From NCBI GenBank assembly GCA_026686845.1, contig JAIVEN010000014.1, forward strand, positions 27,364,001 through 27,428,000: a stretch of DNA of 64,000 nt, in the 5' to 3' direction. Shown in pieces: positions 47,255 through 59,357 of the stretch. The position numbers were made by a program, and so were the translations under genes. The notes under the pieces were generated by a model that was given only the letters and a program-made list of their open reading frames with translations, ran no database searches and was not told the origin of the DNA. Position 1 is the first letter of the stretch; the number at the start of each line of letters is the position of its first letter. The DNA is from Adenanthera pavonina (taxonomy: Eukaryota > Streptophyta > Magnoliopsida > Fabales > Fabaceae).

Positions 47255-49290
47255 GTACCTCCTAGTTAGAAGATTGTTAAAAATTTCTTCAAAAACAACA
47301 TTAGTAGTTTGTTAATAAATCTTGTTGACTTGAGTCATGAATCAAAATATTTTAACCATCTCTTTGTTTCACTCTTGATAATGTAACATACAATTGACCA
47401 TGAGTAAATACACCATTAGGAAGATATAAACCCACTTTTGTTAAAGATTGGTCTTGACCTTTGTTAATTGTCATTACAAATGAAACAATAAGTGGAAACT
47501 ATCATCTTTTAAACTTGAATGACCACTAAGTTTCTGTAGGATTCATATCTATATAATGATCAAAGGCATCTTCACCTGCAGAAGATTCATTCATGATTTG
47601 GCTTGAATAACATTTTTCCTGAGATGAGATATCAATAGTCTAGTACCATTACATAATCCTGAAGAGTAGTCAATGTTTCATGTCAACATGACAGGCATAC
47701 CAACTTTCAAATAAAGTTTATGAGGTGGAAGGCTAGAACACTCAATACTATTTGGAAATTATGTTGTATTCAATTCATCAAATGAATCAGATTGGCTTGA
47801 CAATACACATATAGAATTAGAACTAAAATATTCAACATTATTACCTAGAAAGAGTGTAGACATATGAGTATTAATTCTATTAACCACATCAACAGTTGGA
47901 GCCAATATTGCTCTAGTATTAAAGAATTCAACATTGCAATAATTGCTATGCAAGTCTAGGTATGTTGCTTGAATGATTTCTTCTATCAGGTTATTAAAAG
48001 TTGAAAGTAAAAGATTCACTGGAATTTCAATGTTAGCATACCCATCATGAGGTTTTCCCAAATCACCATTTTCCAACATCTAGGATCCAATCAGCAAATT
48101 CTTGTTATTTATTATCAGTACTTAAAGTGATTGCTTGAAGCCTCATATTCTTTTTCAATTGAAATACTTTACAATGATTCCATAAGTATGAGCGATTAGT
48201 AGATACATCAACTATATTGGCTCTTGACCCTTTAGGTATTACAAGTAAAATTTGTTTGAAGTCAGCCCCCATAACAACACATTTTCCACCAGAAGGATAG
48301 GCATGACTATTCTTATAATTCTTTTGCAAAATATATCAAAATGTTCTATCAACAGCTTCAATACAGAAATGACTAATCATTGGCACTGTATCCCAAATAA
48401 TAATCTTTGCTTGTCTCATTAACATTGCAATAGCTAACAATTGTTTGATGTTACATGTTGAATTTTCAATAATTGATATTAGGATACAAAAGATAGAATG
48501 TGTTGTCCTTCCATTAGGTAATCACATTGCAGCAATCCCACTTGAAATGACAATTGAAACAATTTCACCTCTGGACTGTAATGCACATGTTAGGGCATCC
48601 TACAAAAATATTTTACCTATACCTCAATAACCATATACAAAAAGGAAATTATCACATTGTCTTGTTGTTGCATCCATAATATAACTAAAAATTTCTTTCT
48701 TTTTAACTGTCATCATGTTTAACATTCTATTAGCTTCTAACTTTGATTGATCAACATTGAAATTCAAGTATTGATTCTCTGAGTAATTGAGCGGATCATA
48801 ATCAGTGCCATCAAGCAAAGCAGGCAACTCAGGGAAATCAACTAAGCTCTTGCCATTTTTTGGAGTAATTTATTTATTTCTTTCAAAGCTAGTATCTCTT
48901 TCTCTCTACTTGAAAACTGAATACCTAATATAAATCATAAAACAAATCCATTATTAAAATATGAAAAAGCTTCTCTACACATCAAAATAGGTTACAAAGC
49001 TAAGGAAAAAAATTAAAAGAGAGTATTAAGAAATCAAAGATTCTCAAACAATAATCATTTAAAAAACCTAAATAGTCAAACAAAAATAGCATTATAGGGA
49101 AAGAATAATATCTAGCTCAATTATTCTAAGGAAAAAAGTACAGAATGCCATACTTGATAATTGTTCACTACTATATGGAACAAATAATAAATCCTTAGAT
49201 AAAATTCCACTTGTTTGTCTTCACACATATCAAGTCTTGACATCAAATGTGATAGCAGCAATTGCACAAACAATCATCTAAGGTAATGAC
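47255..49290 (-). pseudogene. Helitron-type PIF1 helicase, C-terminal two thirds (decayed)
   Basis: Minus strand, in order: a Helitron-specific pre-helicase stretch (LFVQLLLSHLMSRLD, about 49210-49280); NGKSLVDFPELPALLDG (about 48810-48860); and a decayed Walker A (GY-stop-GIGKI, about 48604-48632; normally GGTGKT). Then come GGKCVVMGADFKQILLVIPK (48225-48300), LWNHCKVFQLKKNMRL, ILAPTVDVVNRIN (about 47880), FVMTINKGQDQSL and HGQLYVTLSRVKQR (about 47360-47480). The end is TNVVFEEIF near 47300. This is the PIF1/Helitron helicase motif order. Many stops. The upstream Rep (HUH) nuclease domain is not in the window. Confidence 0.82.
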
Positions 49291-49479
49291 TAGATCCCCA
49301 CCATGCCACCTCCTTGATTGCATCAATTAATAAACTCTTGATGATGATCAAGCAAGCTTAACACATAGCAAGTTGATCTAAAAGATGGATAAACAACATT
49401 ATTCACTATTCTTATTTTTCCTAAAAAGAAGTTCCTCCTTTTACCTTAGTTAACAAAGTATGCAAATAATATAATTCAC

Positions 49480-49884
49480 CTGAGCTCAGAGGCAGGGGTG
49501 AACCGGGATATAATGATGGGAGGGGCTAAGAAAGCATATATGATAATTGAAGAAAATATTTGGCACTTAAAGTATAAAACAAATTATGATATATAAATAT
49601 TTCAACATATTCATAGTCAAATTTTTAAATATATAATCAAAGCAAACATGTGTCATTCAAAAGAAAAAAATATATCTTCATTTCTTAAGTTATGCACGTC
49701 GATGTTTCATGGCATAAAAATCTTCAACTATCATATATGTAGTAAATTGTTCAACAATCTCCTTCTCAATATAAATAGTTATATAATTAGTGAGAAAATC
49801 ATCTTTCATCTTATTGTAAAGCCTTGTTTTAACAATTTTCATAGCTAAAAAAGATCACTTAGTCGTTGCTATTGATATTGGAAG
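49480..49884 (-). pseudogene. hAT transposase C-terminal fragment
   Basis: On the minus strand, beginning at the LTR border, it reads LPISIATTK, then MKIVKTRLYNKMKDDFL, IEKEIVEQF and FYAMKHRRA (about 49700-49884). This is the C-terminal dimerisation region of hAT transposases of the TTF/MYM zinc-finger-associated type. The part around 49490-49540 resembles the 3' flank usual for these genes. The N-terminal part would lie to the right, but there a G1 LTR starts at 49885, and its far end is outside the window. Confidence 0.75.
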
Positions 49885-52212
49885 TGTAATATCCTTATTT
49901 TTATAGGATGTTATAAAATGAATATAAAATGAGAAATGAAGCGAGATGAAAAGGTAATATACTCAGACTAATTTCTTATCTGATTTTCAGAAGAAGTTAT
50001 GTTTGGTCTTTAATTGGAATTAAGGTTCTTAGCAGAAATTAATTCTAGAACTTATCCAGAAAGGTATACAATATACTACTTTAATGGAAGTCCGTCCCAA
50101 ACTGAGTGTAATGATATAATTATTGTGTAGCTGAGAGGTCTAGGTAGAGTGATAGACTAATTTGAAAATTAATGTGAATAGTTAAAAATAAATAATAAAA
50201 AAATAGTCTTTGGGTAAAATTACAAGAAAGTGCCACGGAGAATGGATAATTACTTTTTAACCCCGATTCAGTGGCAAAACGATCATTTTCCAAATTGAAA
50301 GTAAAATGTGAATATTATATTTAAGTCTTAAGGAATAAAATGTTAATATCATAAAATGCATAAAAAGCTGAAAAATTTGAGAGACAATGTTAAATGTGAA
50401 GAAGAGCAAAGAGGTCTTTTTCCCGATTAAACAAAGAAATGAGAAAATTATATTTTTATCCTAAGAAATAATATATTTTTGCAACTTAGTCTCTCAAGTA
50501 GAAAAAATTCATTGGAAGTCAAATAAGTCTTGGGGGAAATTTATAGTTAATGACACGAAAGTTTTAAAAATTATAAATTTATCTAGGTTAAGGGTATTTT
50601 TGGAAATATGAAAAATTACTGTTAGAATGAAGCTCTTGACAAGCCAAGCCTAATGAAATATTGTTTAGAAGTTAGTTAGATCAAGATGATTTTATATTGG
50701 GTGATAAAGTTTAAAAATTAATATTATACCAAATAAATATTATTTTCGACAACATAAAAATTAGTGTAGTGTCAAGAAAAGTAAATGGACCTCACCTAGA
50801 TATATTTTGGATAAAAAAATGATTTAAATCTAAAAGTAGTTTTTTGGATAATCCTATACCAATTTAATGACAATTTTGTTAAAAGTATTTAATCAATACA
50901 GGTAAAAGTTATCGGTAAAGAGTATTTTGATCCATTAAAATTTATGAAGCATTTTTGGATAATTTTTCCCTCAATATGATGTAACCAAGGCTGCAAGGGA
51001 TATGGAAGAAATTTATTTAATTGATTTTGTCCAATACTTCTCAGAGAAGGTAAAGCTTTTTGAAAAAAAAAGTAAAAGAAAAAAAAGGTAGTCATTATTA
51101 ACAAGGTAATTAGCCAAGTTAATTACCCAAAATCCCTCTCTTTTTGACGTCACTTTTTAGCAGCCCATGTGTTGAAATTATATGTTTTAAATTTTTTAAC
51201 AAACTTCTTCAAGAAGGTTTTTTGAAGCCTTGTGAACACTTGGACAAAAATGGTTGGCTTGGAGTTTTTATAACATCTCTCTCTACTCTCTCATTTTGGC
51301 TAACTCTTACATAGAAAAAGGAAGGCAGTGAGTTCTGAAAACACCAAAGAAAAGAGGAGAGAGCACGTGAAAGAAGGAGAAGAGAAGGGAAGAGAGGAAG
51401 CAAGCCACTTGAGGTAAGTTCTATCCTTGGGGTTCTATGGCTGCTTGCTTAGGCTTTTGAGTAGTGTGCATGGTTCCTTTTTTTTTTGTTTCTCCTCTCT
51501 TTTGGGGCTGTGATTTTCTTTTTAAGAAAGAGGGAGGAGAGGTAAAGTATTTTCATGTATGAAACTGAAGAGAAAGCATGGGAAATTGTAAAGGAAACAA
51601 GTTTAAGAGAGTTTTGAAGTAAGTGCATGAAAAATTCATACTTTCTCTCTAAACCCTGATTTTTGGTCAGTGTAGAAGTCCATGTGGGAGTGAGAATTTC
51701 TTAAATTTGGTGTCAAAAATGGATTCCCCATAGTCCAAAACCTTAAAAATAAGTGTGTTGTATAAAGAAAGATCAAAGGATAGTAAAATGAATTTTTAGG
51801 TTAAATGTATCTACTTTGTGAATGAAGTCTCAAAATCAGTGGCTCATGGCATTATTTTATGATGCTATAGGGTTCCAACAAATGTTAGGAGATCAATGGA
51901 AGTGTGCACAAAAATTGGAAAGGATTGGAAAGCTCATAGGTAGTTATAACCTCATTTATGCCTATTCTTATCAACTTGAGTTATTATATTTCTTTGATTA
52001 TGCCATGCTTTGAATTGAATGATTTATCTTGGAAATGTGTTGTTGGTTGATTGTATGAAGGGCTTTATGACCCTTGGATGTCCAATTTTCAAAATGTTAC
52101 CATGCCAAAATTTTTATGAAATAGTATGGCATATTATGATTTCAAGGTTTCCAATGACAGTTTATGAAATGTTATTATGATATAAGTGCATGAATGGTTG
52201 TAACTACTAAGA
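49885..52212 (+). mobile_element. G1 large LTR, left part (inserted in hAT, split by element C)
   Basis: Starts TGTAATATCC and follows the G1 copies at 6315 and 35501 as far as the conserved stretch TAACTACT(A/G)AGA. There Sirevirus C interrupts it. The LTR resumes at 63655 with TTCTTTGAATCTCAC, which is contiguous with that stretch in the other copies. By comparison, about 0.8 kb of the LTR lies beyond 64000. Confidence 0.88.
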
Positions 52213-53865
52213 TGTTGAATCAAGTGTTTTGATGATTCCAAACTAACTTTCAAGAGCTTGGAATAAAGATATCAAAGGTGCACAAAAGGTTCAAGTGGAG
52301 AAATCCTGGAGAAATCAGTGCAAAGATTCATGTAGGATGTTTAGAAATGTTTTGAGTTGAGTAAAAGACTTTGATTTGATGAAAAGATGTTTTAAAACCT
52401 TGATTCTATGTTAAAACATGGAATAATTGAAAAACACCCACCAACATACGAAGTTTGAAAGGTTTATACTGATTTGTCATAGTAGAAATTCGAACTTTAG
52501 CTTTGGAAATTCAAATTTCGTATTGAAACCAAACAAGTATGAAGAGAAGCTTCTCTGACAGACAAATTTTGACTTGAGAAAATTTGAATTTTGATAAGTG
52601 TCTGAAATGAGCTTTCAGTAATAGACAAACTCTGGGTTTTGAAAATTCAAATTTCAGACAAAATGAAACTTATGAAAACTAAAGAAATTCGTCTGAAATT
52701 ATGTCAAAGTTCATCTAAAACCAAGTTTGGATTGGATTTCAAAATTGCTCACTAACAGACGAACTTTGAACATAAAAATTCAAATTTCAGAAACTAAGCT
52801 TGGGAGTCTGTTGCAATGATATGTTGACATACGAATAACAGTATTTATAAATTCGAATTTTGAAGTTAGTCTGAAAAGAGGTCTCTCTGATAGACGAACT
52901 TTGCACTTTGAAAATTCAAATTTTGAATTATATGAACTACTGTGCCTTATAAACCAGCTACGGACAGATGAATTTTGGGGTTCCAAAATTTGAATTTCGA
53001 AGGCACTGTAGCAATTGAAAATACTGTTCATACTTAACAGAAAAATTTCTACTTGAAAATTCGTATGTCACAATGAAGAAACATTTTCCAAATATCAAAA
53101 TTCGAATTTCACTTCATGACAGATGAACTTCGGGCATTCAACGTTGAAGCTATTAACCTTCGGTTTCTGCGAAATTCGTCTGTTAACCAACTAAAATTCG
53201 AATTTCAGAGTGTCAGAAGCATTAAATGTGGTTGGTTAACGGATAGTTTTTCATGGTAACCATTGGATAACTTCTCCAACGGATAGATTTTTTCTCTAAC
53301 GTATAGTTGAGACCTAAATCTATAAATATAACATCATTTGAAGTTATGGGTAACGATTTTAACTTTGTATATACTGAAACTCTGCCAAATCATCTACTCA
53401 AAGTCTCTTACTCTCTCACTTCAATATTTGTACTCCAACTTTCATATTCACTCTATTTAAGAGAGTTTAATCATTGTAAACAATCTTATCTTCATTTGGA
53501 AGAAAGATTTTCTTGTGAGGGGATATCACAAGGGATTGTGAAGCACTTTGTAAGAGTGCATAGAGTGAATGAGTGAGCTCTAGAAACAAAGCATCATCTT
53601 TGTACTGAGGCATTTGCAAGAAGCCCATTGAATTCTTACAGTGAAAATCTCAAGTGATGACTTGGGGACTGGACGTAAGTTAAGTGGAGAGACCGAATCA
53701 GGATAAAGATATGAGTTTTCTTCTCTTTACTGCAACTTTTACAACTTGTTCACTTATACTCTGTTTTACCTTCTATACTTTGCTTTCTTCACTTTCTTGA
53801 CATTTTGCAAAAAATTTCAAGCTTCCCAATTCACCCTCCCTCTTGGGAAGCCAGCCTATCTAACA
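52213..53865 (+). repeat. 5' LTR of element C
   Basis: 1,653 bp, TGTTGAATC..CTAACA. U3 (about 1.1 kb) is full of AATTCGAATTT-like palindromes and CAGACGAACTTTG-like words. R/U5 contains the GTGACTTGGGGACTGGACGT block shared by all Sirevirus LTRs in the window. Confidence 0.95.
53321..53328 (+). promoter_or_regulatory. TATA box of 5' LTR C
   Basis: TATAAATA, 544 bp before the LTR end, at the conserved position. In the 3' LTR the same place reads TGTAAATA (63105-63112), so only the 5' copy keeps the consensus. Confidence 0.65.
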
Positions 53866-53867
53866 AG

Positions 53868-53879
53868 TGGTATCAGAGC
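53868..53879 (+). promoter_or_regulatory. Primer-binding site of element C
   Basis: TGGTATCAGAGC, a perfect initiator tRNA-Met complement, two bases after the LTR end. Confidence 0.94.
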
Positions 53880-53920
53880 CTAAATTCCCAATCAAAGGAT
53901 TTCACAGTCTGGGAATTAAA

Positions 53921-55715
53921 ATGGCTGGTTTTGGAGAAAGCATTCTACCAGAAAGAAACAACACAAATAGACCACCTAGCTTCAGTGGAGAATACTATGG
54001 TTACTGGAATATGAGGATGCAAATCTATCTCCAATCAATTGATCTGGACATCTGGTCAGTCATTCAGAAGGGAGATTTTGTCCCAATGGCTTTGGAAGAT
54101 GATGGGAAGTACAGAGAGAAGCCAGAAGTTGAATGGAATGAGGAAGATAGATGAAGAGTCTTGCAGAACTTCAAGGAAAAACACTGTTTGGTCAGTGCTT
54201 TGAATCAAGACAAATTCTATAAGGTCTCCCAATGCTCCACGGCTAAGGAAATGTAGGACACCCTGCAAATTGCTCACGAAGAAACAACTAGAGTTAGGAA
54301 AAATAAACTAAATACATGCATAGGAGAATATGAAAGCTTCAGAATGGTTGAAGGAGAGAATGTAAAAGAGCTACATAACAGATTCACCCTCATTGTGAAT
54401 TAACTAAAGAGCCTGGGAAAGGAGTACATTCAAATAGAAAAAGTGAGAAAGATCCTCAGAGCTCTCCCTTTGGAATGATAACTCAAAGTAACAGCAATAG
54501 AAGAAGCCAGAGGAAAATCAATGGCCTCTGTCACAGCTCTTTTTGGCAGCCTCGAGGAGTATGAAGGAAAAATGAAGGCTCTCAAGGAGGCTAGACAAGA
54601 CAGAAAGAAGAAAGGTCTTGCTCTAAAAGCTGCTGAAAACAAAGAAGAATAATCTAACAGTAGAGATGAGCTAGATGAAGAAACTATGGCTATGATGGTC
54701 AAAAAATTTGGAAGATTCTACAGCAAAAAGAAAAATAAGAAAATCTTCAAGAAAGGAGCAGCTGGAGATAGCAAGAGGGAAGCAAAAGAGCCTATCACTT
54801 GCTATGAGTGAAAAAAGTAGGGACATATCAAATGGGGTTGTCCACAATTCCTCAAGAAGCAAGAAAAAGAAAAGAAAGCTGCAGAAAAAGGCAAGAAGAA
54901 AAGAGCTTACATCTCATCAATATGGGGCAACAGCTCAGATGAAGAAGAAGATATTGAAGATGAAATTGCCAATATCTGTCTTATGGCCCTTGCCTCTGAA
55001 GAAGTTGAAATCCCATGCAGCAGTGATCAAGAAGATGAGGTATATGAATTTGAACCTTCCTATTATGAATTATTGGATGCATTTCATGAGCTGCATGATG
55101 AGTTTGTTACGGTTGCTAAAGAATTGAAGCAAGCTAAGAAAAAGATTAACAAACTAGAATCTCAATGCAACATCTCTGAAATTGCTTCTCTGCCTATTGT
55201 TGAATCTGCTTGCTGTAAATCATGCATTGAACTAAAGCAAACCAATGAATATCTAGTGAAAAGCATGTCTAGGCTTACTAGAGGTAAAGATATGTTGTTT
55301 GCTTTAATGGGAAGCCAAAGAATATCACAAGGAAAGGTTGCACTTGGCTATGATCCTTGTGCTGTAAGAGAAAAGATTAGGAAGAAAAATCAGAATATAT
55401 ACATGAGACATTTTGTGCATGCTAATAGCAATAGAAAGAAAGATCTTATGTCACATCACATTGAACATATAATCAACCAAGGCATACAAAACAAAAATAT
55501 TATCTGCATTATTTTCTTCCTGCTTCTCAATCCAGCAGTCTCTTTACCACCTGTCACTTCTGTAACAAGAAGGGACATATTTCCAATTCATGTGCTTTAA
55601 AGAAAAATGGACTTGACAGGAAGGCTAAATGGATTCCCAAAGGTACATCTGTATCTAGGGAAAAGACTACTAACAGAAAAGGACCCAAGCAAATTTGGGT
55701 ACCTAAAAAGAAAAT
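53921..55715 (+). pseudogene. gag: gag of element C (broken)
   Basis: Start ATG (MAGFGES) is at the same place as in A, B and D. The N-terminal copia-gag block NRPPSFSGEYYGYWNMRM runs to a TGA at 54152-54154. The first zinc knuckle (about 54801-54845) has its second Cys codon changed to TGA and a nearby Gln to TAG. The second knuckle, CHFCNKKGHISNSC (about 55555-55595), is intact. The acidic/Lys-rich middle is typical of Sirevirus gag. Further shifts occur near 54400, 54470 and 55590. Confidence 0.88.
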
Positions 55716-57200
55716 ATGAACTTTGTTTTGCAGGTATGTCTCAAAGCTAGAAAGAGTAATAAATGGTATATGGACAGTGCCTGCTCAAGTCACATGACCG
55801 GTGACAAGGAGAAGTTCATCACCCTTAGAGACAAGAAAGGAGGAAAGGTGACCTTTGGAGGTTATCAATATGGTAGAATAGTTGGCATTGGCATTGTGGG
55901 CAAGAATCCTGAGACATCCATTGAAAATATGCTGTTTGTGATTGGCCTCAACCACAATCTACTAAATGTGAGCCAGACATGTGACAAAGGAAACTGGGTA
56001 CTGTTTGACTTAAAATTCTGCCTGGTCATTAGAAAAAGTGATCATAAAGTAATCCTCAAAGCTCAAAGGGATGGTAACTGCTATACTATTGATCTTGATG
56101 AACTTCCTCCCTTAGATTCTGTTTGCTTGATTAGTCAGGACAATGATAGTTGGTTGTGGCATAGAAGATTAGCTCATGTTAATATGAATCAGCTTTCAAA
56201 ACTGGTTAAAAATGAGTAAGTCATTGACCTGCCAAAAATTGCTTTTGAAAAAGACAAAGAATGTGATGTATGCCTAAGAGGAAAACAAACTAAATCTTCT
56301 TTTAAATCCAAAAACGTAGTCACCACAACTAGACCACTAGAACTACTGCATATGGATTTAATTGGTCCATCTAGGGTAAAAAGCATTGGTGGAAATCTAT
56401 ATTTCTTGTAATTGTGGATGATTACTCTAGATTTACATGGACATTATTTCTTTCCTCTAAAAGTGATACCTTTGATGCATTTGTAACTTTAGCCAAGAAA
56501 GTGTAAAATAAGAAGGGTATTTCCATTGTGTCTATCAGGTCAGATTATGGAGGAGAGTTTGAGAACTCATACTTTCTGGAGTATTGTAATGAGCATGGAA
56601 TTGATCACAACTTCTCCGCTCCAAGACCTCCTCAACATAATGGTGTAGTAGAAAGGAAGAACAGAACAATTGAAGAGATGGCTAGAGTTATGCTGAATGA
56701 AAAGGAACTCTCACAAGTATTTTGGGCTGATACAATGAACACAGCAAGCTACATCATAAATAGAGCCTACATCAAACCAATCCTTGGGAAGACTCCTTAT
56801 GAGCTGTACAAAGGAAGAAAGCCAAATCTCTCACATCTCCATGTGTTCGGCTGCAAGTGCTTCATTCACAACAATGCTAAGGAGAATCTGGGTAAGTTTG
56901 ATGCCAAATCTGATGAAGGTATATTTTCTGGGCTATTCTAGTAGAACTAAGACATATAGAGTTTTTAATAAAAAGTCTAAATTGGTAGAAGAATCTGTGC
57001 ATGCAGTATTTATTGAAAATGAAATTGCTTCCAAACATGCTACTGATGAGGATAATCTTGTCTTAAACTTTAAAAAGTTAGATATCTTTGATGAAGGTAA
57101 AATTGAACCTCCAAAAATATCTGAATTTATTAACATAGAGGAAGATATTCAGGAGAGAGATTTTAAAGAAGAAAATAATGAAGAAATGTCTTAAGAACTC
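55716..57200 (+). pseudogene. pol: protease and integrase of element C (broken)
   Basis: The protease site WYMDSACSSHMTGD keeps its catalytic Asp (55773-55775), unlike element A. The integrase finger follows: WHRRLAHVN, and C..C in CDVCLRGKQT, with a TAA at 56218-56220. The core blocks are LLHMDLIGP (about 56344), VDDYSRF (about 56414) after a small deletion that shifts the frame, RSDYGGEF (His to Tyr) and NGVVERKNRT with the catalytic Glu (about 56640). FWADTMN and LYKGRKPNLSHLHVFG follow, then the acidic linker to 57194. It is inactive as it stands. Confidence 0.88.
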
Positions 57201-58856
57201 CCTGGAGCTTGGAGATATCAAAGGAATCATCTTATTGATCAGGTGATAGGGAATGTTCAAGAGAGAGTTAGAACCAGAAAACAGATAAAGGATCAAATGA
57301 TTAGTTGTGCTTTCATCTCACAAATTGAATCTAAATGTACTGAAGAAGCCTTAACTGATGAATACTGGATTTTGGCTATGCAAGATGAATTAAATCAGTT
57401 TGAAAGAAATCAAGTATGGGATTTAGTGCCTAGACCCAAAAATCATCTTGTCATTGGTACCAAATGGGTTTTAGAAATAAACTTGATGAATCAGGATTAA
57501 TAATCTGAAATAAAACTAGATTGGTTGCTAAAGGATATAATCAAGAAGAAGGTATTGATTTTGAAGAAACCTTTGCTCCAGTGGCTAGATTAGAAGCAAT
57601 CAGAATTCTGTTAGCATATGCATGCATGAAAAATATTTTGTTATATCAAATGGATATGAAGAGTGATTTTCTAAATGGATATATCATGGAAGAGGTTTAT
57701 GTAGACCAACCTCCAAGTTTTGAGGACTCTGCAAAACCAAACCATGTTTATAAACTGAAGAAAGCCCTTTACGGTTTAAAACAAGCCCCTAGAGCATGGT
57801 ATGAAAGATTAAGTAATTTTCTAACTAAAAAGGGGTTCAACAGAGGAAAAGTAGATACAACTTTATTCACTAAGAAAGAAAAAAAAATTTTCTTATTGTT
57901 CAAATCTATGTTGATGATATTATATTTGGTGCTACTAATGAATCTCTTTCCAAGAATTTTTCTAAGTTAATGCAGGGAGAATTCAAAATATCCATGATGG
58001 GAGAACTCAACTTCTTCCTTGGATTGCAAATCAAGCAGTGCGATGATGGTAATTCTCTCAATCAATCCAAGTATCTGAAAGAACTATTAGAGAAGTTTAG
58101 AATGGAAAATGCCAAGCTAATGGGAACACCTATGGCTACTACAATCAAACTAGATATGGATGAAAAAGGGAAAATGTTTGACATAACCTAGTATGGAAGA
58201 ATGATTGGATCCCTACTATACCTAACTTCCAGTAGACCTGACATCATGTTCAATGTCTATATGTGTGCAAGGTTCCAGTCATGTCCCAAGGAAACCCATG
58301 CAACTGCTGTGAAACGTATCTTCAAATATCTCATTGGAACATCACAGATGGGTTTTTGGTATCCAAAGGGGAATGGAGAATATCTCAAAGGATACACTAA
58401 TGCTGACTTTGCAGGATCCAAAACTGACAGAAAAAGCACAAGTGGAACATGTTAGTTTCTTGGAGGATCCTTGGTTTCATGGTTTAGCAAGAAGCAAAAC
58501 AGTGTGGCTTTATCTACAGTAGAGGCTAAATATATTGCAGCTAGAAGCTATTGTGCCCAAATCATCTGGATGAAACAGCAACTTGAAGATTTTGAGGTTG
58601 AGATGAAGGAAATACCAATCATGTGTGACAACCAAAATGCCATTAATATCACAAAGAATCCGGTCATGCATTCAAGGAAAAAACATATTGAAGTTAAGCA
58701 CTACTTCATAAGGGATCATGTTTTGAAAGCAGAATTAGACTGGAACACATCCCAACAGAGGATCAAGTTGTTAATATCTTGACAAAGCCTCTATCAGAAG
58801 ATAGACATTGCAAAATCAGAAGAGAATTGGGTATGGTAAATCCTAATGAACTGTAA
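57201..58856 (+). pseudogene. pol: reverse transcriptase and RNase H of element C (broken)
   Basis: RT blocks: EYWILAMQDELNQFERNQVW, GTKWV, AKGYNQEEGIDFEETFAPVA, QMDMKSDFLNGYI, ALYGLKQAPRAWYERL and the catalytic YVDD at 57907-57918. A run of A near 57880-57890 shifts the frame just before YVDD. RNase H blocks: ADFAGSKTDRKSTSG, STVEAKY, MCDNQNAINITKNP, HIEVKHYFIRD. The end VNPNEL and TAA at 58854-58856 match element A. Further stops lie at 57198, 57498 and 58191. Confidence 0.9.
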
Positions 58857-59357
58857 GTAAATCCATGTGCAATTCTGTTTTTAGATTTTCCAACATTAAA
58901 TTAATTCTAACTTTAGCATCGGAGTGAATTTAATTTAAGTTGTAGGTGCTCCTCATGAGATTCAATGGCAATAAATCTGAAAAATGGAGCACACCAAAAT
59001 GGAACAGTCAAAAAGTGAAGAAAATGGCAAAAATTCTGAGTTTCTGGATCCATTCTGTAAGTTTTTAAAGTTGAAATTCATATCTTAGTTGTGTGTTAGA
59101 TGAATTTTCTTGATAAATTGTGTTTCTGAACAAGTCAGCATGGTCAAAATTCATCTATCAAGCAGTTACTTACGTTAAAACTAACATTTTCCACTGAATA
59201 GATGCAACCCTACTCTTTTCTTCTCTAAGTCTGTTCAAATTCTCTCTTCAATGCTCTTCAATTCTGACCATAAATCTTCATTTTCCACCATTTAAACTGA
59301 TTTTTGCACCCTATAAAACCCAATCTTAGCTTCATTCTGAAACATTCATCCATGAAA
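58857..59357 (+). other. Spacer between pol and env-like ORF of element C
   Basis: About 500 bp without a gene. It carries a few LTR-like words (GTTGAAATTCATATC, AAAATTCATCTATC). The env-like ORF follows. Confidence 0.55.

Noticed and set aside
47255..49290. Host PIF1 helicase gene
   Set aside because: The upstream stretch before Walker A is of the Helitron type, the Walker A motif is destroyed, and stops are frequent.
50766..50775. GTGTAGTG as the partner end of the CACTA terminus at 44251
   Set aside because: It lies inside the G1 LTR, lacks the preceding T-rich TTTTGG part of the inverted repeat, and has no subterminal repeats nearby.
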